DNA of 8,090 bases. It comes from Chloroflexota bacterium (GTDB lineage: Bacteria; Chloroflexota; Anaerolineae; Promineifilales; Promineifilaceae). This document shows, piece by piece, positions 1 to 5,472 of this stretch. Both the position numbers and the translations under genes were made by a program. The DNA is taken from the NCBI GenBank assembly GCA_008501785.1, contig QQUD01000946.1, positions 1-8,090 on the forward strand, given 5' to 3'. Under the pieces are notes generated by a model, which saw only the letters and a program-made list of their open reading frames with translations, had not been told where the DNA came from and searched no databases. The stretch's first letter is position 1. The number at the start of each line of letters is the position of its first letter.

Positions 1-1
1 G

Positions 2-55
2 CCAGCTATTGTTGCGCTGGCTGAATTACTAGACTTACCTGTATTGATTCTGTAA
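2..55 (+). CDS. 3' end of an upstream gene (partial, unknown product)
   Basis: From base 2 one frame reads 17 sense codons, PAIVALAELLDLPVLIL, and then TAA at 53-55. The hydrophobic, alanine/leucine-rich composition looks like a real protein C-terminus, perhaps a helix followed by a strand. The gene body lies outside the window, so no family can be assigned. It runs in the same direction as all downstream genes and ends 268 bases before the transaldolase start. The reading is short, and chance cannot be excluded. Confidence 0.4.
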   Translation, partial: PAIVALAELLDLPVLIL

Positions 56-114
56 GTAAAACGAAATGAGTTTTTAAAATTCTTTCTGAAAACTTTTTGC
101 TGATTACTTAGTTG

Positions 115-142
115 GTAAATCGTAAATTGTAAATTGTAAATC
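115..142. repeat. Four tandem heptamers, GTAAAT(C/T)
   Basis: The four units are GTAAATC (115-121), GTAAATT (122-128), GTAAATT (129-135) and GTAAATC (136-142), with no spacer between them. Related heptamers sit in other spacers of the window: 2480-2486, 2885-2898, 5424-5430 and 6646-6666. The function is unknown. An iterated binding site upstream of the transaldolase or replication-slippage filler would both fit. Confidence 0.75.
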
Positions 143-269
143 GATCACCGATGACAAAAATGTGAATACCGCGACTGTGAGGCGTCCATTTACAGAAAAA
201 AAGTGGTACGCATTGGGATTGTGTTGTTTGTTGGTGGCTTGCAGACGCGAAAAAAGAAAAACTAGCTGG

Positions 270-303
270 TCAGCATTTCAGCCAATATTGGTTGAAATGC
301 TGA
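270..303 (+). promoter_or_regulatory. Long hairpin directly upstream of the transaldolase ribosome binding site
   Basis: CAGCATTTCA (271-280) pairs with TGAAATGCTG (293-302). The interior CCAATATTGG (282-291) is itself palindromic, and the only non-Watson-Crick pair is a G-T at 281/292. T270 and A303 extend the stem. The hairpin ends 9 bases before the AGGAG at 313-317. No T-run follows, so it is not a standard terminator. It could act as an mRNA 5' stabiliser, a processing site or a translational control element. The left arm, GGTCAGCATTTCAGC (268-282), recurs with one change at 5038-5052. Confidence 0.7.
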
Positions 304-323
304 AATACTAATAGGAGCTAAAT

Positions 324-986
324 ATGAAATTTTTTCTAGATAGCGCAATGGTTGATGAAATCGAATATGCGCTAGATGCATGGGATATTGATGGTGTGAC
401 GACGAATCCGCGCCATGTGCAGGTGTCGGGTAAGCCGTTTTTAACGGCCGTTCAAGAGATCGGCGCGATGATGAAAGGGACTGACAAGACGGTCTCGGTG
501 GAAGTCAATCCGCATATGTTGGATACCGATCAGATGGTTGCTGAAGCTGAAAAGCTGGCAGCGTTGAATCCAAACTTTGTGATTAAGCTGCAATGTGTGG
601 AAGGCACGTTTAAAGCGGTTCGCATGTTGAAAGAACGCGGCATTCGCACCAATGTGACGCTGGTTTTCTCGGCAGCGCAGGCGCTGCAAGCGATGCGTTC
701 GGGTGCTTACTATGTGTCGCCATTTGTGGGCTGGAAGGAAAGCAATGGTGAAGACACTGAGCAGTTTATCTCGGACATTGTGCAGATTCGGGACAATTTT
801 GGGTTTGAGACTGAGGTGTTGGTAGCGGCTGTGAGAAACGGCCGTCAAATCACCGATGCGGCCGTTATGGGCGCAGACATCACCACCGCTGGCCTCGCCG
901 TCTACAAAGCAGCCTTCGAACACCCGTTTACCGATATGGGCATTGGCAAATTTGTTGATTTCTGGGACCAGACGAAATACGAATAG
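324..986 (+). CDS. Transaldolase / fructose-6-phosphate aldolase (TalC-FSA) family protein
   Basis: This is a class I Schiff-base aldolase of the small transaldolase family, a cytosolic TIM barrel. It has 220 residues, the same length as E. coli FSA. Family landmarks are Asp6 (MKFFLD), Asn28 in GVTTNP (24-29), the Schiff-base Lys88 (FVIKLQ) and Thr112. Glu60 (SVEVNP) and Phe134 in SPFVG (132-136) match transaldolase B, whereas FSA has Gln59 and Tyr131; TalB F178Y is known to acquire FSA activity. Transaldolase chemistry is therefore more likely than free aldol cleavage. The Arg that binds phosphate in both families (SPFVGR in TalB, Arg134 in FSA) is Trp137 here, and FSA Ser166 aligns with Ala169, so the acceptor may not be a standard sugar phosphate. 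Sulfofructose transaldolases belong to this same small family, so a sulfosugar substrate is possible but unproven. The start at 324 is set by AGGAG at 313-317, six bases upstream. Confidence 0.9.
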   Translation: MKFFLDSAMVDEIEYALDAWDIDGVTTNPRHVQVSGKPFLTAVQEIGAMMKGTDKTVSVEVNPHMLDTDQMVAEAEKLAALNPNFVIKLQCVEGTFKAVRMLKERGIRTNVTLVFSAAQALQAMRSGAYYVSPFVGWKESNGEDTEQFISDIVQIRDNFGFETEVLVAAVRNGRQITDAAVMGADITTAGLAVYKAAFEHPFTDMGIGKFVDFWDQTKYE

Positions 987-994
987 CGAGAGCA

Positions 995-1026
995 AGAGCG
1001 AGAGGATAACTTCTTCCTCTCGCTCT
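995..1026 (+). promoter_or_regulatory. Intercistronic hairpin between the transaldolase and GH4 genes
   Basis: AGAGCGAGAGG (995-1005) pairs perfectly with CCTCTCGCTCT (1016-1026) around a 10-base loop. The repeat AGCGAG (985-990), overlapping the transaldolase stop, can pair alternatively with CTCGCT (1025-1030). The downstream sequence is pyrimidine-rich (CTATCTTCTTG) but has no clean T-run, so this may be a weak terminator or an mRNA stability element. It lies 21 bases before the GH4 Shine-Dalgarno. Confidence 0.6.
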
Positions 1027-1057
1027 CGCTCTATCTTCTTGCTTGTTGGAGATTCTT

Positions 1058-2461
1058 ATGAATACAACCATTAAACCACCTAAAGTCGTGTATATTGGCG
1101 CGGGGAGCGCTGTGTTTGGGTTAAAGGCGTTGTCGTCGATTATGCGGACGGAAGCGCTGCATGGGGTTGAGCTTCAGCTTGTGGATATCCACGAACCCAA
1201 TTTGGAAACGATGACCAATCTGGCGCACTACATTAATAAAGAGTGGGGCGCTAATTGCACGATTAACTACACTACCAACCGGCGTGAGGCATTGCCTGGG
1301 GCTGACTTTGTGATTGTGTCGGTGCAGGTAGGTCCACGCGAAACGGTTTGGGAAAAAGATTGGACCATTCCCTTGAAGCACGGGGTGCGCCAGCCTTATG
1401 CTGAAAACAGTGGTCCTGGTGCATTTGCTCATACGGCTCGCAATTTGCCGCTGCTCATTGAAATTGCTCGCGACATGGAAGAGCTGTGTCCTGATGCATG
1501 GTACATGAACTTTGTGAACCCGATGATTCGGTTGACGCAGGCTGTGAGCCGTTACACCAACGTTAAGGTTGTGGGACTTTGCCATCAGTTGATGTGGGGA
1601 TATGCAATGGCGATGGGTGTTGTTGCGGATCGGTACGGAATTGAGATTCCACCCGGTTTCAACATGCACACCAATTACCACAACAAACCATTCTTGGAAC
1701 CGGTGATGGTGGCCGGTTATAAATATTTAGACATTAAGGCGTGTGGTATCAACCATTTCTCGTGGGCATATCAGATTCGGGATCGGGCAACTGGCGAAGA
1801 TTTATATCCGCTGATTCGAGAACGCTGGTTTAACAATTACCGAGAGGATTACGAGCCGTTGTCGCGGGATTTGTTCGAGATTTTCGGACTGATGCCGACT
1901 CCTGGCGATTCCCATTTGTGTGAATATTTGCAGTGGACCCACGATCCGGTTACTAAGCCGTGGGAAAAATATAATCTGACGCTGCAAAGTTTTGCCGGCA
2001 ATCACAAGCGTCGTGCGGACCGGTTGCAGCAAGCGAAAGACATTGTGGCGGGTAAACGAGATGTCAACGAGTTGCGCAGTCTACGCAGCGAAGGCATTCC
2101 CGAAATTATTGAAGGTGTCACTTATAACCGTGACATCTACATGCACCAACTCAATTTGCCCAATAATGGCCTTATTCCCAATTTGCCAAGTGATGCAATT
2201 GTGGAAGTGCCGGGAATGACTTCGGCGATGGGTGTTCGTGGGTTCAACATGGAGCCACTGCCGGCTGGTATCGCTGAAATGTGTCGTCGTGAATTGGCAT
2301 ACAGTTCGATGGTAGTGGATGCGGCTTATCACGGTGACAAGGAATTGGCACTGCAAGCGCTGCTGCTAGACCCAATGATGAATGACATTGACCGGGCGAA
2401 AGCTATTTTGGATGATTTCCTGGTGGAATTTGCGGAGTACTTGCCGCAATTCACCGGATAG
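1058..2461 (+). CDS. Glycoside hydrolase family 4 (NAD- and metal-dependent alpha-glycosidase/uronidase-like)
   Basis: GH4 enzymes cleave glycosides by transient oxidation at C3 of the sugar, using bound NAD and a divalent metal (usually Mn), followed by elimination of the aglycone. The protein has 467 residues, normal for the family. The Rossmann nucleotide-binding motif is YIGAGSAVFG (12-21), and the NP motif is at 154-155. The metal ligands expected in GH4 are Cys175 in GLCHQ (173-177) and His233 in GINHFSW (230-236). The four-residue signature that tracks specificity in GH4 usually starts CHS, CHE or CHG, or reads CDMP or CNVP. CHQL here is none of these, so the substrate cannot be read off; a non-phosphorylated alpha-glycoside is favoured because of the His. 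The upstream TTG at 1043 was rejected because GGAG at 1048-1051 sits six bases before the ATG at 1058. The gene ends in a double stop, TAGTAG. Confidence 0.92.
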   Translation: MNTTIKPPKVVYIGAGSAVFGLKALSSIMRTEALHGVELQLVDIHEPNLETMTNLAHYINKEWGANCTINYTTNRREALPGADFVIVSVQVGPRETVWEKDWTIPLKHGVRQPYAENSGPGAFAHTARNLPLLIEIARDMEELCPDAWYMNFVNPMIRLTQAVSRYTNVKVVGLCHQLMWGYAMAMGVVADRYGIEIPPGFNMHTNYHNKPFLEPVMVAGYKYLDIKACGINHFSWAYQIRDRATGEDLYPLIRERWFNNYREDYEPLSRDLFEIFGLMPTPGDSHLCEYLQWTHDPVTKPWEKYNLTLQSFAGNHKRRADRLQQAKDIVAGKRDVNELRSLRSEGIPEIIEGVTYNRDIYMHQLNLPNNGLIPNLPSDAIVEVPGMTSAMGVRGFNMEPLPAGIAEMCRRELAYSSMVVDAAYHGDKELALQALLLDPMMNDIDRAKAILDDFLVEFAEYLPQFTG

Positions 2462-2511
2462 TAGTTACTCAAGACGTTTGTAAATTAATAATTTAACCAG
2501 GAAATGAAGAC

Positions 2512-2598
2512 GTCATTTCGAACGGAGTCTTCGGAGTGAGAAATCTTGCTTCGTGTCTGCTAATAATCCACTGCCTCAAAGCAAGATTCCTCGGCAGA
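2512..2598. repeat. Copy 1 of a MITE-like palindromic repeat (right end missing)
   Basis: This 87-base segment is nearly identical to 2639-2725, an exact offset of 127 bases. It differs at base 2525 and in a short block at about 2560-2568. It starts with the end motif GTCATTTCGAACG and contains the inner inverted repeat AATCTTGCTT / AAGCAAGATT. The closing TCGGAATGAC end present in copy 2 is absent here, so this copy looks truncated or decayed. Confidence 0.8.
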
Positions 2599-2638
2599 TA
2601 CTTCGCAGGGCCTCAGCACAGGCTCTACTAAGAAAGTT

Positions 2639-2737
2639 GTCATTTCGAACGCAGTCTTCGGAGTGAGAAATCTTGCTTCGTGTCTGTCAAGAACCCACTG
2701 CCTCAAAGCAAGATTCCTCGGCAGACCTCGGAATGAC
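2639..2737. repeat. Copy 2 of the MITE-like palindromic repeat (both ends present)
   Basis: The ends are GTCATTTCGA (2639-2648) and TCGGAATGAC (2728-2737), inverted repeats with one mismatch. An inner inverted repeat, AATCTTGCTT (2669-2678) with AAGCAAGATT (2706-2715), allows a long two-part hairpin. No transposase is encoded, so this fits a small non-autonomous element or REP-type sequence. Elements with GTCATTTCGA-type ends are familiar from many environmental bacterial genomes. The copy lies between GH4 and AOR and may separate two transcription units. Confidence 0.8.
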
Positions 2738-2874
2738 AATTGCATGACAAATTTCTTCCTTATTTTGTTCTGGGTCTTCCCGGCATAGGCTACTCGGAAT
2801 GACGGTTGCAGAGTGAGTTTCTTTCTTGGTCTGTGTTGGGTTTTCCCGACATAGGCTATTCGGAATGACGGTTC
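2731..2874. repeat. 66-bp direct tandem repeat, about 2.2 copies
   Basis: Unit 1 is 2731-2796, unit 2 is 2797-2862, and a third unit begins at 2863 and fades after about 12 bases. Each unit starts GAATGAC and carries CATAGGCTA(C/T)TCG near its end; 2771-2807 and 2837-2873 align especially well. Each unit begins with the right-hand end motif of the MITE-like element (TCGGAATGAC), so the array looks like a tandem expansion that grew from the end of copy 2. It encodes no plausible protein. Confidence 0.75.
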
Positions 2875-2933
2875 GTTTACCTGGCTAAATTGTAAATTCT
2901 TATTGTCTTGACTAATGCGAAGAGGTGATATTT

Positions 2934-4676
2934 ATGTCAAATCGAAAAATGACCCCAGAACACAACAAATTTTTCTCAGTGTGGCGGGTGAATGTGCGGG
3001 AGCAAAGTTTTCAGCAAGAATCGGTGCCGGAATCGTGGCTGCCGTTAGGTGGCCGTTCTTTGCTGGCGCGGATCATGATTGATGATATGGAGCACGAGTG
3101 CGAACCGTTGGGGCCGAAGAACAAGCTGATCTTCGCACCCGGTTTGTTGGTTGGAAACTCGTTGTCGAGCTGTGACCGTATTTCGGTGGGTGGCAAAAGC
3201 CCATTGACTGGTGGTGTAAAGGAAGCGAATGCTGGTGGTCGCACCGGTTTGCAAATTGCATTGCTGGGCATTAAGGCGCTCATTATCGAAGACCAGCCGG
3301 AAGAATCTGGTTGGTGGGTGATGCATGTGAGTGCAGATGGCGTGCGCTTTGACCGGGCTGATGAACTGGCGGGGATGGGTGTTTATGATGTTGCTGATCC
3401 GCTGGTGGAGAAGTATGGCAAAAAAGTCGCAATTGCACTGATTGGGCCTGGCGGTGAGATGAAGATGCACGGAGCAGGCATTCAGAATATTGATCTGGAT
3501 GGGGTTCCGTCTCGGATTGCGGCGCGGGGTGGGCTTGGTGCTGTGATGGGGTCGAAGGGGCTGAAGGCGATTGTATTTGATGGCAGTGGTGGGGCGAAAC
3601 CGCCGTTGACGGACAAGAAGGCGTTTGGTGCGGCGCGAAAGGCGTATACGAAGGCGTTGTTGGCGCATCCGCAAACGGCCGTTTACAAAGACTTCGGTAC
3701 CTCAGCCGTCGCACGACTGGCACAGGCACTAGGCATATTGCCAACCCGCAACTTCTCATCTGGTGAGTTTGACGCGCTGGAGTCGATTTCGGCAGAAGTG
3801 CTGCGACAGACATTGCTAGATCGCAAAGAGATGGGATGTGCAACGTCACACGCCTGTATGGCTGGCTGCACGATTCAAAGCTCAAACGTGTATGTGACCA
3901 TTGATGGTGAAACTAAAGTGTCGCCTTTGGAATTCGAGACAATTGGATTGATGGGTTCCAATCTTGATATTGGTGACTTGGATGCGATTGCTCGAATGAA
4001 TTTGGTGGTTAACGATTTAGGGTTGGACTGCATTGAGATTGGTGCGGCGCTCGGTGTGGCGGCTGATGCCGGTTTGATGGCGTTTGGTGATGCCAAGCGT
4101 GCGCTGGAACTGTTGGAAGAGATTCGCCTGGGCACTGCGCTGGGGCGTGTGTTGGGCAACGGTGCAGCCACGACTGGCAAGGTGTACGGCGTGGAACGCG
4201 TACCGGCTGTGAAAGGGCAGGCGATGTCTGCGTATGATCCGCGTGGGTTAAAAGGGACTGGTGTGACGTATGCAACCTCTGCTCAAGGGGCGGACCATAC
4301 GTGTGGTCTCACCATTCGAGCGCAAATTGATCATTTGAAGCCAGAAGGGCAGGCAGAATTGTCCCGCGAATCGCAGTACAAGATGGCTGCGTTTGACGTG
4401 TTGGGTGCGTGTATGTTTGCTTCGTTTGGCTTTGGTGCGGCTCCTGAAACGATTCCAGCATTGCTGAATGCCCGGTATGGCTGGGATGTTGATGAAGGCA
4501 TTTTGCGCGAGCTGGGGCGCGAGAGTGTGATGCTTGAGCGTGAGTTTAACAAGCTGGCTGGATTTACGGCGGCTGATGATCGCTTGCCGGAGTGGATGAC
4601 GCGTGAACCGCTGCCGCCGCACAATGCGGTTTTTGATGTGCCTAACGAAGATTTGGATAACGTGTTTGATTTTTAA
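2934..4676 (+). CDS. Tungsten/molybdenum-type aldehyde:ferredoxin oxidoreductase (AOR) family
   Basis: AOR enzymes oxidise aldehydes to carboxylic acids at a bis-pyranopterin W (or Mo) site and pass electrons through one [4Fe-4S] cluster to ferredoxin, in the cytosol. The protein has 580 residues, close to the usual length of about 600. The N-terminal AOR domain starts near residue 38 (LGGRSLLAR) and includes KSPLTGG and ARGGLGAVMGSKGLKAI. Active-site candidates are the Glu residues of EFET (333-336) and His455 in GADH. Likely cluster cysteines are Cys308 and Cys312 in HACMAGC and Cys493 in LGACMFA. The next expected Cys, four residues after Cys312, is Ser316 (AGC); Cys302 lies just upstream and might substitute. 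The start is the ATG at 2934 with AGAGGTG at 2921-2927; a GTG at 2925 would lie inside that Shine-Dalgarno. The neighbouring ThiS/MoaD-like gene is a common AOR partner. The aldehyde substrate is unknown. Confidence 0.93.
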   Translation: MSNRKMTPEHNKFFSVWRVNVREQSFQQESVPESWLPLGGRSLLARIMIDDMEHECEPLGPKNKLIFAPGLLVGNSLSSCDRISVGGKSPLTGGVKEANAGGRTGLQIALLGIKALIIEDQPEESGWWVMHVSADGVRFDRADELAGMGVYDVADPLVEKYGKKVAIALIGPGGEMKMHGAGIQNIDLDGVPSRIAARGGLGAVMGSKGLKAIVFDGSGGAKPPLTDKKAFGAARKAYTKALLAHPQTAVYKDFGTSAVARLAQALGILPTRNFSSGEFDALESISAEVLRQTLLDRKEMGCATSHACMAGCTIQSSNVYVTIDGETKVSPLEFETIGLMGSNLDIGDLDAIARMNLVVNDLGLDCIEIGAALGVAADAGLMAFGDAKRALELLEEIRLGTALGRVLGNGAATTGKVYGVERVPAVKGQAMSAYDPRGLKGTGVTYATSAQGADHTCGLTIRAQIDHLKPEGQAELSRESQYKMAAFDVLGACMFASFGFGAAPETIPALLNARYGWDVDEGILRELGRESVMLEREFNKLAGFTAADDRLPEWMTREPLPPHNAVFDVPNEDLDNVFDF

Positions 4677-4690
4677 AGAGAGAGAAGGAA

Positions 4691-4729
4691 CACAGAGTTA
4701 CACAGAGATTGCACAGAGTTACACAGAGA
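4691..4729. repeat. 21-bp tandem repeat (CACAGAG type), two copies
   Basis: CACAGAGTTACACAGAGA occurs at 4691-4708 and again at 4712-4729, separated by TTG. It is flanked by two AGAGAGAAG tracts (about 4678-4686 and 4734-4743), so the spacer between the AOR and ThiS-like genes is mostly purine-rich repeat. No secondary structure or coding role is evident. Confidence 0.75.
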
Positions 4730-4772
4730 GTTAAGAGAGAGAAGATTTAGGTGGAGTTTCTGAGTTTTTGAT

Positions 4773-5018
4773 ATGCAGATTAAAGTTCATTTGCACACGG
4801 TTTTGCAATTGAAGACAGAGGATGGGCTGGTGCGACTGGTTGATGTGGACCTGCCGGAAGGTGGGACGGCGCGTGATGTGATGTCGCAATTGGGGATTGA
4901 ATATCCGGAGTCGGCGCTGCTGGTGGTGGTAAACGGCCGTCTTGCCCACCTCGACCATATTCTACAAGATGCAGATGAACTCCATTTAATGCCATCAATT
5001 TCAGGTGGTATAGGTTAA
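4773..5018 (+). CDS. ThiS/MoaD-family ubiquitin-like sulfur carrier, AOR-associated
   Basis: This 81-residue protein has the beta-grasp pattern of MoaD/ThiS: MQIKVHLHTVLQL, an acidic loop, DLPEGGTARDVMSQLGI, LLVVVNGRLAHLDHILQDADELHLMPSISGG. MoaD-type proteins donate sulfur to molybdopterin through a C-terminal Gly-Gly thiocarboxylate, and copies next to AOR genes are thought to serve the tungsten cofactor. The Gly-Gly is followed by Ile-Gly before the stop. MoaD and ThiS normally end exactly in GG, so this form would need trimming or would not be activated in the usual way. The start is ATG 4773; an in-frame TGA at 4761 leaves no upstream choice. The nearest GGAG (4753-4756) is 16 bases away, so initiation looks weak or non-canonical. 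The gene lies 96 bases after AOR, with a tandem repeat between them. Confidence 0.85.
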   Translation: MQIKVHLHTVLQLKTEDGLVRLVDVDLPEGGTARDVMSQLGIEYPESALLVVVNGRLAHLDHILQDADELHLMPSISGGIG

Positions 5019-5025
5019 TAGTTTT

Positions 5026-5099
5026 AGCATTTCAGCGGGTCAGCACTTCAGCTTGTCAGCCAGAAGCTGAAATGCTGAAGTGCTGAAATGCTGACAAGC
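5026..5099 (+). promoter_or_regulatory. Multi-option hairpin region upstream of the SAF-domain gene
   Basis: Several stems compete here. TCAGCACTTCAGC (5040-5052) pairs with GCTGAAGTGCTGA (5074-5086). AGCATTTCAGC (5026-5036) pairs with GCTGAAATGCT (5082-5092, also 5066-5076). GCTTGTCAGC (5051-5060) pairs with GCTGACAAGC (5090-5099). The region ends six bases before the AAGGAG at 5106-5111. Mutually exclusive pairings are what an attenuator or translational switch would have, but no leader peptide or ligand site is recognised. It shares GGTCAGCA(T/C)TTCAGC with the hairpin before the transaldolase. Confidence 0.65.
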
Positions 5100-5118
5100 T
5101 TTTTCAAGGAGAGATGAC

Positions 5119-5400
5119 ATGACGATTCGAGTATTTGTGATTGATGAACAGGACAATGTTGCAACCAATGTTGCCGATGAGATTCCGAAAGGAACCAAAG
5201 TAGAAGTTAAAGGCACGACCATTGAAACCCAGGACGTGATTCCTTACGGGCACAAGATGGCTTTGCAGCCCATTCCCAAAGGTGGCACCGTGTTGAAATA
5301 TGCATTGAGCATTGGCAGCGCCACGGTTGATATACAACCAGGCAATCATGTGCATATTCACAATGTTGAAAGCAATCGTGGTCGGGGTGACCTGGCTTAA
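5119..5400 (+). CDS. UxaA-family small subunit, SAF domain (altronate dehydratase / sulfolactate sulfo-lyase type)
   Basis: This 93-residue protein corresponds to the N-terminal SAF domain of altronate and galactarate dehydratases (UxaA, GarD) and to the separate small subunit SuyA of 3-sulfolactate sulfo-lyase. Visible family features are YGHKMALQPIPKGG (43-56), LKYALSIGSATVDI (59-72) and HVHIHNVES with RGRGDL (77-92). It is followed 72 bases later by the matching large subunit. E. coli UxaA is a single fused chain, so the split form resembles SuyAB or the two-gene UxaA homologues. The reaction should be elimination of water or sulfite from a sugar acid or hydroxy acid; the substrate cannot be set from sequence alone. 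The start is well supported by AAGGAG at 5106-5111, seven bases from the ATG. Confidence 0.88.
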   Translation: MTIRVFVIDEQDNVATNVADEIPKGTKVEVKGTTIETQDVIPYGHKMALQPIPKGGTVLKYALSIGSATVDIQPGNHVHIHNVESNRGRGDLA

Positions 5401-5414
5401 CTGGGGAGACGTAG

Positions 5415-5457
5415 CCCGATTTGGTAAATCGGGTATCGAATTACCAATTCGATTTAC
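5415..5457 (+). promoter_or_regulatory. Two adjacent hairpins with an alternative pairing, between the small and large subunit genes
   Basis: Hairpin A is CCCGATTT (5415-5422) with AAATCGGG (5426-5433), loop GGT. Hairpin B is ATCGAATT (5435-5442) with AATTCGAT (5446-5453), loop ACC. A competing stem pairs GTAAATC (5424-5430) with GATTTAC (5451-5457). The block ends just before AAGGAG (5459-5464) of the large-subunit gene, so it may adjust subunit translation or mark a processing site. No T-run follows. Confidence 0.65.
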
Positions 5458-5472
5458 GAAGGAGATAATAAA

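Noticed and set aside
115..142. CRISPR array
   Set aside because: The units are only 7 bases and abut without spacers.
441..995. Minus-strand frame of 184 codons opposite the transaldolase
   Set aside because: It is a shadow of a well-supported plus-strand gene, with shadow-type composition.
995..1026. Rho-independent terminator after the transaldolase
   Set aside because: The stem is strong, but the bases after it are a mixed C/T tract without a T-run, and the next gene starts 32 bases later, so I list it as a regulatory hairpin only.
1043..1057. Upstream TTG start for the GH4 gene
   Set aside because: The Shine-Dalgarno GGAG (1048-1051) lies inside this extension and is well placed for the ATG at 1058.
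2560..2745. Minus-strand open frame of 61 codons between GH4 and AOR
   Set aside because: It lies within the MITE-like repeat copies, and its sequence follows from the repeats. No conserved family is visible.
2925..2933. Upstream GTG start for the AOR gene
   Set aside because: This GTG is part of the AGAGGTG Shine-Dalgarno serving the ATG at 2934.
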